Source of the DNA: Candidatus Binataceae bacterium
Lineage (GTDB): Bacteria; Desulfobacterota; Binatia; Binatales; Binataceae
Direction of reading: 5' to 3'
NCBI GenBank assembly: GCA_035500095.1
Contig: DATJXN010000134.1
Span: forward strand, 1 to 59,722
Length of the DNA stretch: 59,722 nucleotides
Every line of letters starts with the position of its first letter. Position 1 is the stretch's first letter. Made by a program: the position numbers and the translations under genes. The notes beneath the pieces are model-generated. The model ran no database searches. It worked only from the letters and a program-made list of their open reading frames with translations, and was not told the DNA's origin. This document shows, one piece after another, positions 9,001 to 16,763 of the stretch.

Positions 9001-11217
9001 GCACTCGATTTCGTCCAAGCCGCGTTCCGAGCTGCAATCGAAAGCGGCGATCTTACTTATGCTTGCTACTGCTGCGATTGGACGGTAACGGATCTGCTCG
9101 CGCGAGGAGATCGCCTCGACGACGTGTGGCGTGAGTCTGAAAAGGCTCTCGACTTCGTGCGGAGAGCCAAGTCCCGCGGGTACGTGAACCGTGTGCTAAG
9201 CCAGCAACAGTTCATCCAGAGCCTGCAAGGGCGAAGGTCGACATTCTCCACGTTGAGCAACACGTATTTCGACGAGGCGACCTTCGTGTCGCAGCTTGGC
9301 GCCGATGATCGGACAATACTCTGTTGGTACCGGATCCTGAATTTACAGGCGCGATACATCATGGGCGACTATGAAGCCGCCATCGCGGCCGCCGAGCAGG
9401 CAAACGGGGTGCTGTCGGCTGCGATCGGCTGTATCCAGTTGCTCGACTACCACTACTATACAGCGCTCGCGATCGCCGCGGTCTTTGACACCTCGCCGTC
9501 TGACCGTCACACCGAGTGGCGCGAGGCGCTCAACGAGCACTTGGAGCGGCTTAAAGAGTGGGGGGAGAGCTATCCGCCCACCTTTCTTGACAAATATTCC
9601 CTGGTTTCGGCCGAGGTTGCCAGAATCGACGGCAGGGACCTCGACGCGATACACCTCTACGAGCAGGCCATTCGATGCGCACGAATGAATGGTTTCACCC
9701 ACAATGAGGCTTTGGCCAACGAAGCTGCAGGTAGGTTTTTTCTGAGGCGCAGCTGGGAGACGATCGGTCGCGCTTATCTCTGCAACGCGCGCTCCTGTTA
9801 TATGCGGTGGGGAGCCTTCGCCAAGCTGGAGCAACTGGACCGGCTGTACCCCGGACTCGAAGAGCAAGCGACGCCGGATGCGAGTGCCACGACAGGTCTG
9901 TCAATTCAGGGACTCGATCTTACAACGGTGGTCAAGGCTTTGCGGAAGGTGTCCCGTGAGATCGATCTCGAGAAACTGATCGAAGCGCTGATGGTCAGTG
10001 CTCTCGAACATGCGGGCGCCACCCAGGGTCTCTTATTCTTGACCAGGGCGTCGGAGTGTCAGGTCGTCGCCGAAGCCACGACGTCCGGCGATCGGGTTCA
10101 GGTTAGGCTCGACCGCTCGCTGGCCGGGCTGTCTGCGTACCCCGAAAGAGTTCTTCGGTCCGTAGTACGAACGCTGGAGAACGTGATTCTCAACGATACT
10201 TCTTCGGTAAATCAGTTCTCTGAGGATGAATATCTACAGCTGAACTGCCCGCTGTCCATCCTCTGCCTGCCGCTGCTAAAGCAGCGCGAATTGATCGGTG
10301 TGCTCTATCTTGAGAATAACCTGACGTCCGGAGTCTTCACGCGGGATCGACTGGCGATACTTGAATTAATTGCCTCGCAAGCCGCGATCTCGCTCAAAAA
10401 CGCTCAGTTGCACAGCGACCTGCAAGATGAAAACCGCGAGCGCAAAAAAGCCGAAGATGAACTCCGCCAGAGTGCTCACGCGCTCAGTCAACTCCAGGAT
10501 GAGATGCGCCTGGCATCGCGTGCCGCGATGATGGGAGAACTGACCGCATCACTTGCGCATGAACTCAATCAGCCGCTGGGTGGAATCTTGAGCAACGCGC
10601 AGGCGATGCGGCGGCTGCTCGCCGTGACAAATCCGGATCTGTCCGAGATCGACAGTGCGATCGAGGATATCATCAGCGATAACTCGCGAGCGATCGAAAT
10701 CATCCGCAACGTTCGAGGCCTCTTTGAAAGGGGCGATACGCGGATGGAACGAACCGATCTCAAGCAGGTTCTGCTCGATGCAGAGCGCATTCTCGCTCCC
10801 GACGCCGCGCGCAGAAGCGTACTGCTTAGGCTAAGTCTGCCGGCTTCTCTGCCAAAGATGCTTGGCAACCGTACGCAGCTTCTTCAAGCACTGATGAACC
10901 TGGCGGTGAACGCTTTCGATGCCGTGTGCGAGAAGGGCGCCGGGCCGCGGGAAGTTGAAATAGCGTGCAAGAGCGAAGATGGCCGCGTCCACATCGCGGT
11001 GAGAGACACCGGTAAGGGTATCGATCGCGAGATCGTGCCGCGCCTTTTCGACGCCTTCTTCACCACCAAATCCGGGGGCATGGGAATGGGCCTCGCGATC
11101 GTGCGGTCAATTGTCGAGAACCACGGCGGCCGGATTTTGATAACACGCAATTGCAGCGACGGAGCCACGATGGAAGTCGAGTTGCCTGTGGAGGCCGAAC
11201 TGGCTATCACGAATTGA
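6037..11217 (+). CDS. Trifunctional kinase-like / AAA ATPase / GAF / sensor histidine kinase
   Basis: I choose ATG 6037 because GGAGAG lies 7 bases before it; an upstream ATG at 5971 has no such site. The 1726-residue cytoplasmic protein has a protein-kinase-like domain (about 1-280), an AAA16-type ATPase (about 295-640), a long helical TPR-like middle, a GAF domain (about 1290-1435), a coiled coil, and HisKA/HATPase modules. The kinase domain keeps HRD (127-129) and N134 but has TGFG (148-150) instead of DFG and no clear glycine loop or lysine, so it may be a pseudokinase. The ATPase keeps GYSGIGKS (330-337) and LDDLQW (D460-D461). The H-box histidine is H1508 in SLAHELNQP; N, G1 (DTGKGID) and G2 (GMGMGLA) boxes follow. 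It lacks a receiver, so it must signal to a separate protein, most likely the FixJ-type regulator nearby. Confidence 0.9.
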   Translation: MSVGGGFSAYALERLSKDPQFILYRAREPASRRRVLLFAPASENLPQHILKRIEHEYALRAELDSAWAAMPIALAHDGGRTILVRKDPGGEPLDQLLERPFDLRQFLRIAIGLTTALAAMHERRIVHRDIRPANILVNAASGKVWLTGFGVATGPLRQPQAPEPSATVGATLAYMAPEQTGRMNRSIDTRSDLYSLGVILYQMLTGTLPFVASDPLEWVHCHIARQPASPHERRKEVPEALSAIVLKLLAKSPEERYETAAGLRADLASCLKALNAVGHVEPFVLGRADVSDRLAVPEKLYGRDRERAILVEAFDRVVASGTPEFVLVSGYSGIGKSSIVNELQRAIVPTHGIFVSGKLDQYKREIPYATFAQAFQSLIRQVLSCATVEFEMWRDALIGALQTNGQLLINLVPELELVIGKQRSVPELTAHEAENRFHLLVRAFIGVFARPDHPLVLFLDDLQWLDPATLKLLEHLIVQVEVPHLLLVGAYRDNEVNASHPLALMLDALRGSKARLVKIELSPLSLDDLGRLVADTVHQEPALTESLARLVHEKTAGSPLFVAQFLTALAEERLLEFDPSIATWRWDVDRIRAHRSTDNVVDLMLGKLNRLPDNTREVLKKLACLGNRANAATLAVVQGRSEEETHSGVSEAVRQGFVILSGDSYEFVHDRVQEAAYSLIPEEDRAHVHLQIGRLLIAATPADKIAERIFNLINQLNRGTALISDSNEKSRVAELNLLAARKARGSTAYAAACTYTSVGMSLLSDEDRDSAYELAFALRVLRAECEFLRGNFEAAETLVSQLLKKANSTANRATAYRLRIDLHIMKSEHTKAVDSALECLHVLGIQLSSRPVWERVKTEYEAVWRNLGQRSIESLVDLPSMTDPAMQAAMGVLSVLHSSAFSVDINLFYLCICLSVNLSLKYGTTDASAHSYAYFGFILGAAFHRYADGYRFAKLGVDLVERHGFVPYKAKVYMTMAWAAIWTQPVSTALDFVQAAFRAAIESGDLTYACYCCDWTVTDLLARGDRLDDVWRESEKALDFVRRAKSRGYVNRVLSQQQFIQSLQGRRSTFSTLSNTYFDEATFVSQLGADDRTILCWYRILNLQARYIMGDYEAAIAAAEQANGVLSAAIGCIQLLDYHYYTALAIAAVFDTSPSDRHTEWREALNEHLERLKEWGESYPPTFLDKYSLVSAEVARIDGRDLDAIHLYEQAIRCARMNGFTHNEALANEAAGRFFLRRSWETIGRAYLCNARSCYMRWGAFAKLEQLDRLYPGLEEQATPDASATTGLSIQGLDLTTVVKALRKVSREIDLEKLIEALMVSALEHAGATQGLLFLTRASECQVVAEATTSGDRVQVRLDRSLAGLSAYPERVLRSVVRTLENVILNDTSSVNQFSEDEYLQLNCPLSILCLPLLKQRELIGVLYLENNLTSGVFTRDRLAILELIASQAAISLKNAQLHSDLQDENRERKKAEDELRQSAHALSQLQDEMRLASRAAMMGELTASLAHELNQPLGGILSNAQAMRRLLAVTNPDLSEIDSAIEDIISDNSRAIEIIRNVRGLFERGDTRMERTDLKQVLLDAERILAPDAARRSVLLRLSLPASLPKMLGNRTQLLQALMNLAVNAFDAVCEKGAGPREVEIACKSEDGRVHIAVRDTGKGIDREIVPRLFDAFFTTKSGGMGMGLAIVRSIVENHGGRILITRNCSDGATMEVELPVEAELAITN

Positions 11218-11407
11218 ATGGCCGAGGAGGCGGTTGCGAACCGAAGATTCGCGAACCAAGGTCACCAATGTCGTCGCGGAGCCGCAAGCAGCTCAATAAG
11301 AGTGCAGGTTCAAGCGATCCGTGGAGCCCGCTCATTGCGCAAAGGAGTAGCAGACCGGGTGTTTTGTAACGGTCGGCACCACACAGGTCCAGGCGGACCT
11401 CGCAAAA

Positions 11408-11875
11408 ATGATGATTCCGGTTGAACCGACCACTTGGAGCGCCAACTGGGCGTGGGCTCTCCCGCTCATCGTGCTCACCGTCGTCATCCACGTGTGCGGC
11501 CTGGCGATTATCAACGGGCGGGTCGTGCATGTACTAAGCGATTCCGCCGAGCGTCGAGGTTTCATGCCCAGGTTCGCGGTGGCCATGAGCGTCGCCGCCC
11601 TAATGGCCACCCTTCTGCTCGGAGTGGAAGCGGCTGCCTGGGCTGCAGCGTATCGGCTTTTGGGTGCGCTGCCGGATAACAAGCTAGCGATGCTCTATTC
11701 GCTTAGCGCGCTGACGAGCTATGGCCACGCGAATTTGTTTCTCAAGGCGCACTGGCAATTGATGGGCGCCCTGGAGGCGCTGAACGGGATGATGTTATTT
11801 GGGCTGACCACAGCCTTTTTGTTCTCGATGATTCAGATGGTCTGGCCGCTTGGAAGCCGTCAGCGGCACAAATAG
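11408..11875 (+). CDS. Small polytopic membrane protein (ion-channel-like)
   Basis: The 155-residue protein has three or four membrane segments: WALPLIVLTVVIHVCGLAII, FAVAMSVAALMATLLLGVEA, a short re-entrant-looking block LSALTSYGHANLFL, and ALNGMMLFGLTTAFLFSMIQ. The TSYGH block between two helices resembles the pore loop of two-TM potassium channels (T-x-G-Y/F-G), but the match is loose and selectivity cannot be assigned. Similar short proteins occur in soil proteobacteria as conserved hypotheticals. Two ATG codons stand in tandem at 11408 and 11411; neither has a strong ribosome-binding site. It follows the sensor kinase by 190 bases and may be co-regulated. Confidence 0.7.
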   Translation: MMIPVEPTTWSANWAWALPLIVLTVVIHVCGLAIINGRVVHVLSDSAERRGFMPRFAVAMSVAALMATLLLGVEAAAWAAAYRLLGALPDNKLAMLYSLSALTSYGHANLFLKAHWQLMGALEALNGMMLFGLTTAFLFSMIQMVWPLGSRQRHK

Positions 11876-12042
11876 AACGACTGGCAGCGAGGGCTTCCCC
11901 AACGAACATGTCGCCGCTCGTCCAGTCTCAGGGGAGACTACCAGGTCGGTCGCCAAATACGACCAAAGGTCAGCTTGCTGAAAAACCGCGCATCTGAATT
12001 TAATGGTACCGCCATTACGCAACGCACGGCGTCTTCAGACCA

Positions 12043-13179
12043 ATGAATAGTTCTATCCCACGAGTATGGGCGACGTCCCAAGCAGCGGCGATTATCGCGA
12101 TCATGCTCATCGCGGGATGCGGCGTGCCGTCGGTTACAAATGTCACACCCGAGCGCCTGGCCACCGGGGAGGCTCCTGGCCCTGCAGGGACTCAATTTCT
12201 CTCCGGTGGCGAGCCGGTTGCGATCGCGATAACGCCGGGCGGCAGCAACCTTTACGCTGCAAACCTACTCGACGGCACTGTCTCGGCTTTCACAGTCAAA
12301 TCGACTGGCGGCCTTGTGGCAGTCGCTGGAAGCCCGTTCCAGACCGGACTTCATCCGATGGCACTGTGCGTCACGAGCAACGGCCGGTTTCTTTATGTCG
12401 CGAGTTCCGGAGGACAGAATGTGTCCGGCTACGCGATTTCCGCTGCGGGCACGCTGACTCAAGCCGGGGCGCCGAGCCCCGCAGGATTCAGCCCGGTCGG
12501 GGTCAGCGCCGACGCGACCGGCAATTTCCTCTATGTTACGAGCGCGATCGACAACAGCCTCTCAGCATTTCGCATCGACCAGTCGGCTGGCACGTTGAGC
12601 CGAATTGCAGGCTCGCCGATTACCATCGGCAGCGCACCGGTTGCGATTGCCGCGAATCCACGTGGCAGATACGTTCACGTACTGAGCGCCGCCAACTCAA
12701 CTCTGACGACCTACCTTATCGGAGCGCAAACCGGACAGCTCACTCAGATTGGCCAGAGCCAGACCGGATTTCAGCCGAGCGCTCTGGCGATAGCGCCGAG
12801 CGGCGGGTTCATCTATACGGTCAATGCCGGCGACGGTACGATTTCGGAATTGGCGCTGGACCAACAAACCGGCGCAACGCGCACGCTCGCGGGATCGCCG
12901 GTGGCAACGGGCCTGAACCCACTCGGGATCGCGATCGATTCACGCGGAAGATTCGCCTATGTGACGAATTTCAACAGCAATGAAATTTGGGGGTACAGTA
13001 TTGGTGCGGATGGAACACTCCTGGCGCTGCCAGGCCCAAAGACGCTGGCTGCCCCACGCCCGAAGGCTATTGCGGTAACCCCGAACGGCAACGTTCTCTA
13101 CGTGACCAATGTCGATGCCAATGAAGTGAGCGCTTATGCAATCGGGAACGACGGCCAACTACAGCCCCTCTTTCATTAG
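12043..13179 (+). CDS. Lactonase-family beta-propeller lipoprotein
   Basis: The 378-residue protein has a lipoprotein signal (AAAIIAIMLIAGC, acylated Cys at residue 26). Seven repeats of about 45-50 residues follow, with recurring PxxIAIxPxGxxLYVxN and xIxxYxIxxxGxLxxxxGSP elements, for example GSNLYAANLLDGTVSAF and GRFAYVTNFNSNEIWGYSI. This is the pattern of the seven-bladed propeller family that includes 6-phosphogluconolactonase (PF10282). The lipid anchor and the very regular repeats fit a cell-surface or periplasmic propeller better than the cytoplasmic enzyme. Substrate is unknown. It stands alone, with no coupled neighbour. Confidence 0.85.
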   Translation: MNSSIPRVWATSQAAAIIAIMLIAGCGVPSVTNVTPERLATGEAPGPAGTQFLSGGEPVAIAITPGGSNLYAANLLDGTVSAFTVKSTGGLVAVAGSPFQTGLHPMALCVTSNGRFLYVASSGGQNVSGYAISAAGTLTQAGAPSPAGFSPVGVSADATGNFLYVTSAIDNSLSAFRIDQSAGTLSRIAGSPITIGSAPVAIAANPRGRYVHVLSAANSTLTTYLIGAQTGQLTQIGQSQTGFQPSALAIAPSGGFIYTVNAGDGTISELALDQQTGATRTLAGSPVATGLNPLGIAIDSRGRFAYVTNFNSNEIWGYSIGADGTLLALPGPKTLAAPRPKAIAVTPNGNVLYVTNVDANEVSAYAIGNDGQLQPLFH

Positions 13180-13704
13180 AGTTTTCTGCACGGCGAGCAG
13201 GCGGACTGGCTTTCGACGCGAACCACGGCCGATCGCTTCGCCTGTGCTCCGCAAATTTATTCGGTCGGCGGCCAGGAACACGCATTGCGAAGGCTTTTGC
13301 GTCCGGTTGTCCCTGGTCAAACACCTTGTATCTGCAGATCGGCGTATCAAGATGGTAGCGGGCGTGGCAGACCGTAAAACCCTGGTCGGCGGCTCGAACA
13401 GTTGACCGGGCCGCGCGCACGGCAGGAGCCCCCATGTACGACGACGGTGGACCCTGTGGGCAACGCGCTTTCAACATAGTTGCTAATCCGGCGTGCTGCG
13501 CAAGCCCAGGGCCGCGACCCACTGGAGGGTGCGGCGGTTGACCGTGGAGGTCGGTCTGTCGGTGGCCACCGCCCATCGCATCTGGCAGGAGTACGGGCTG
13601 CAGCCTAACGTTACTGCTATTTACGAAACATCTCACTAGTTGAATCTTCAATTCATCGATAAGATCGACACGAACAAGAAGACCACTTTAGAATACGAAT
13701 ATTA
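13180..13704. other. Gene-free stretch holding a transposase fragment
   Basis: Apart from the IS630-like fragment at 13514-13639, I see no gene here. The sequence looks like insertion-sequence debris. Confidence 0.45.
13514..13639 (+). mobile_element. IS630-family transposase fragment (HTH region)
   Basis: In one open frame ending at TAG 13637-13639 the sequence reads ATHWRVRRLTVEVGLSVATA followed by HRIWQEYGLQP. This is the helix-turn-helix linker of IS630-type transposases (T-H-W-S-T-R-x-L-A-x-x-V-G-L-S). The N-terminal HTH and the DDE catalytic domain are missing, and no terminal inverted repeats were found. It is a dead remnant, upstream of the DUF4239 gene. Confidence 0.7.
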
Positions 13705-13722
13705 AATCGATAATTATCGATT
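13705..13722. promoter_or_regulatory. Perfect 18-base palindrome before the DUF4239 gene
   Basis: AATCGATAATTATCGATT is a perfect inverted repeat in an AT-rich island, ending directly before the GAGGGA ribosome-binding site. Its position suggests an operator overlapping the promoter or leader of the next gene. A partial echo (ATCGATAAGATCGA) lies about 50 bases upstream. Confidence 0.4.
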
Positions 13723-13736
13723 GAGGGAAGAGTACG

Positions 13737-14492
13737 ATTGTCGATTGGATCTACAACAATCCAACATGGCTGTGGGGGAGCATCCTGGTTGCGGGCTTTA
13801 CAGCCGTCGCATGCGGCGGGCTACTAATATTTCACCGATTGGTGCATGTCAAATTGCGCCGGGCGCACAACGATCTTGCCGGCTTCACCATCGCCGTCAT
13901 CGGTGTGTTGTACGCGGTCTTGCTGGCCTTCATCGCCATCGCTACATGGGAGTCCTTCAGCGAGGCGTCCAATATCGTGGAGAAGGAATCGGACTTCGCT
14001 GGCAGCATCTACCTCGATACCCAGGGCCTACCGCAGGCTAAGGGAAAAGAAATCCGAGATGCTGTGGCCCGTTACGTCAGCGTGGTCATCGATATTGAAT
14101 GGCCGATCCAGAGGGCTGGCAAAGTACCCGAGCAAGGATGGAAACCCCTGCGTGAGCTCGACAGTGCGATCGCCACAATCCGACCGCAGAACCTGGGCGA
14201 AGCGGTTATCGAGGCCGAGCTTCTCAAGAGCTGGAACCAGCTCTATCAGGCGCGCAGCAGCCGCCTCTCCGCTGTCGAAGGGCATATTCCTGGCGTAGTC
14301 TGGTGGATCGTATTCTTCGGAGCCGCGATCACTACCGGCTACACTTATCTCTTCGGCTTCGAACACTTCGGCATGCATGTCATGATGACCGCGACGATGG
14401 CAGCTACGCTAGCGCTGGTCGTAGTGCTGATCATTGCTCTCGATTACCTTTTCCTGGCGCGATCAGTGTCACTCCCAACCCATTTATTATGA
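13737..14492 (+). CDS. DUF4239 (bestrophin-like) membrane protein, probable ATT start
   Basis: The frame reads (I)VDWIYNNPTWLWGSILVAG at its start, which is the usual N-terminus of this family, yet the first codon is ATT (13737), eight bases after GAGGGA. No ATG, GTG or TTG lies in frame between the upstream stop (13722) and this point; the first later candidate is TTG 13836, which would remove the first membrane helix. Starting at ATT gives 251 residues with four membrane segments: two N-terminal (around 9-30 and 43-65) and two C-terminal (around 185-205 and 215-238), with a soluble insert between. Family function is unknown. Either the rare ATT start is used or an ATG has mutated. Confidence 0.75.
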   Translation: MVDWIYNNPTWLWGSILVAGFTAVACGGLLIFHRLVHVKLRRAHNDLAGFTIAVIGVLYAVLLAFIAIATWESFSEASNIVEKESDFAGSIYLDTQGLPQAKGKEIRDAVARYVSVVIDIEWPIQRAGKVPEQGWKPLRELDSAIATIRPQNLGEAVIEAELLKSWNQLYQARSSRLSAVEGHIPGVVWWIVFFGAAITTGYTYLFGFEHFGMHVMMTATMAATLALVVVLIIALDYLFLARSVSLPTHLL

Positions 14493-14747
14493 CTCAACAA
14501 TCCTGGTCCCTTGATAACAAATAGAAACCAGCAATTCTGTGATCTTTGCAAACCGAGGCCGTTATCATGCAAACGGGACCCTTGCGAGGAGTATCCACAA
14601 GATTCAGCCTGCAAAGCTTCGATTTTTCAAGGGTTTCGGAGCGGTTTCAAATTGATCCCCGATGAGGAAGGGAGACTGAAATCGATGCTCGCCTCAAACG
14701 GCGGGAACATTTAGCTAAGAACCTCTCTCGTCCGTTTCGTCGCGGCG

Positions 14748-14966
14748 GATATTCGCTCTCGCACCTGCAAGCGTGACGATTTTCGTTGGCCAAGCGGGCA
14801 CAGTGTATACCTTGCAACGCGCCGCAAGCCGTCCGATGAAGTCCTCGAGCAACTCGCCAAGCTTCTCAAAATGGATGCAGATGTACTCTATTTTCTGGCA
14901 GGCCGAGTGCCTGCGGAGCTGAGCTCTGATAGCTTCAAGAGCGCCGAAGAGTTGACTGCCGCGTAG
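14748..14966 (+). pseudogene. XRE-type HTH regulator relic
   Basis: One frame, open from a TAG at 14713 to TAG at 14964-14966, has no start codon. It reads KPSDEVLEQLAKLLKMDADV followed by LYFLAGRVPAEL, the C-terminal half of an XRE-family repressor domain as seen in short DNA-binding proteins. The upstream part (DIRSRTCKRDDFRWPSGHSV) can be aligned to the recognition-helix region only with small gaps. It appears to be a decayed regulator gene. An overlapping 118-codon frame on the opposite strand (ATG near 15074) has no recognisable features, and I treat it as a shadow. Confidence 0.55.
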
Positions 14967-15765
14967 CAGGTCTTTCGGCGCCAAATGAAGCGCAGAAAAG
15001 TCCATGAAGATATCTCCGACAGGACCGAGCGGTTTCCCAAGCACCCCTACTGAGAGACCGCGGAACTTGCTCATGGTCGTTACTCCCTTCCGCAGAGGTT
15101 CATCGGGCCGCTGGCTGTGATTGAGATTGCTTGGAACGTTCGGGCGGCCCGGCATCATGCCCGGCTTAGTCACCCAGGGTCCATCAGGCTTGCGAATCGA
15201 GCAGGGCACGCGCACTTGCCAGGACCTCAGGCGGCAGCGCGTCGGGCGTCTCCACCTTCTAGAGGTGATGGCAGATTTTTTCTATGACCAGCTGGCGGGG
15301 GCGGGGCATCGAAGCTCCCACGGTTCGCGCGACTGCACGCTGGGGCCGCCGCCGGCCGGCGACGCTTTGCCGGTGCAGGCGCCGGCGCCGCCTGAGTAGA
15401 CGCGGCACGGAAGAAAAGGTTGCTGGCGAAGGAATCAACGTTGCTTTGATTCGAGCTTTACGTCGGAGATAGTGGCAAGGGCACGGACAAAACGAAATAA
15501 ATAAAACGTGTCGCGCGATACGTTGCCGAGCATCTTCGCCAGGTTTCGGAAAGCCTCTTCACATTACGGGAAAGACGACTTCAGCAGGCATCACGTTACA
15601 TCTCAAGCGTGACGAAGATTGCGCCGATGCCCGATCGCGCTCAGGCGCGTGCCGTATTTATCAGCTAGAAATCGCCGGGGGAAAAAGTTGCTCCGCGCCG
15701 TGTGATTTTTACCGGACTTTTCCGCGACATCCCCGAAAAACGTGCCTGGTTCAATCGCTGCGCAG
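14967..15765. other. Long gene-free stretch before the EPS operon
   Basis: I find no convincing gene on either strand. Base composition changes here from the mixed first 15 kb to the GC-rich EPS operon, so this may be an old junction of two genome segments. No repeat, tRNA or integrase was recognised at the junction. Confidence 0.45.
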
Positions 15766-15781
15766 CGGCATGAGGCTTGCC
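15766..15781 (+). promoter_or_regulatory. Candidate sigma-54 (-24/-12) promoter
   Basis: CGGCATGAGGCTTGCC keeps the invariant GG and GC dinucleotides with ten bases between them and resembles TGGCAYR-N4-TTGC. It lies about 100-185 bases before the likely start of the export gene. Sigma-54 control is known for several EPS systems, but no enhancer-binding activator is in the window. The match could be chance in GC-rich DNA. Confidence 0.25.
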
Positions 15782-15965
15782 TTGATAAACCCACGACCTG
15801 CGTGAAGCGTCAATTACCGAAAGCATGGGAATACCACGACGCGAGCACGACGATGACGTTAGCCATAGGGAGAGCACAATGATGGGGTCGCCCTCTTTGC
15901 ATTGCAGCTCTGATTCGCAGCGCGACAAAGCGTGCGTTAACGGAGGCAGCAAAGGATCTCACCGG

Positions 15966-16715
15966 ATGCTGCTGACACCTTCGCGAGGGTGCCTGCGTCT
16001 CGCATTGTGCGCGCTCGTCATCGCCGGATGCGCGGCCTCGGCTTCCCGGGGCGACGTCAAGAACGTTTTTCAAGCATCAAACATGTCGCCGGAGCAATGC
16101 CTGAGCGCCGGTGCGCTTCAAGCGTCGAACGACCCGCAGAGCTATCACATACAGTCCGGTGATCAGTTGGCGATAAATTTCTATCTCAATCCCGAATTCA
16201 ACGACGAAGTCCCAGTGAGTCCCGACGGCCATATAACGCTGCGGTTGATCGGGTCGGTGCCGGCGGCGGGTCTGACGCCGTCGCAGCTGGCCGCAAATCT
16301 CGACAAGGCCTACCTGACCGAGCTCCGCTCGCCCGACGCTGCGGTGATCGTGAAGAACATGCCGGGACGCCAGGTTTATGTGCAGGGCCAGGTCAACCAT
16401 CCAGGCGCGTTTCCGCTGGAACCCGGAATGACGGCTTTGCAGGCGCTGGCCGACGCGGGCGGAGTGACCTCGGACGCGGCGAACAACAGCGTGGTGCTGA
16501 TCCGGCGCGACGCGTGCGGCCGGCCGACGGGAGAACGGCTCGATCTGGCGAGCGCGGTCGATAATCCGGACAAGGGCGAGGACGCCGCGCTGATGCCATA
16601 CGACGTATTGGTAGTGCCGCGCAGCAGGATCGCGAACATGGATCTGTTCGTCCAGCAGTACATCCGCGGCCTGCTGCCGGTCGAGCCATATCTCTCGCTG
16701 ACACCGGGGATCTGA
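15966..16715 (+). CDS. Wza-like polysaccharide export lipoprotein
   Basis: From ATG 15966 the 249-residue product has a lipoprotein signal (RLALCALVIAGC, Cys at residue 22), a Poly_export/SLBB domain starting at YHIQSGDQLAINFYLNPEFN, and an SLBB-type repeat beginning at RQVYVQGQVNHPGAFPLEPG. Wza-family proteins form the outer-membrane channel for capsule or EPS export, working with the Wzz/GumC protein encoded next. An alternative ATG at 15879 has a good GGAGAG site but would place about 29 residues before the signal sequence. The family's C-terminal amphipathic helix is represented only by VQQYIRGLLPVEPYLSL. This is the first gene of the EPS operon. Confidence 0.9.
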   Translation: MLLTPSRGCLRLALCALVIAGCAASASRGDVKNVFQASNMSPEQCLSAGALQASNDPQSYHIQSGDQLAINFYLNPEFNDEVPVSPDGHITLRLIGSVPAAGLTPSQLAANLDKAYLTELRSPDAAVIVKNMPGRQVYVQGQVNHPGAFPLEPGMTALQALADAGGVTSDAANNSVVLIRRDACGRPTGERLDLASAVDNPDKGEDAALMPYDVLVVPRSRIANMDLFVQQYIRGLLPVEPYLSLTPGI

Positions 16716-16763
16716 CCCGCGCGCAAGCGTAGAGGGGAATTTGCCCGGAGGAGTGGTACGGCT

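Noticed and set aside
14715-15215. Minus-strand open frame of 166 codons (inner ATG near 15074)
   Set aside because: No recognisable domain, no clear ribosome-binding site, and its opposite strand reads as an XRE-type fragment.
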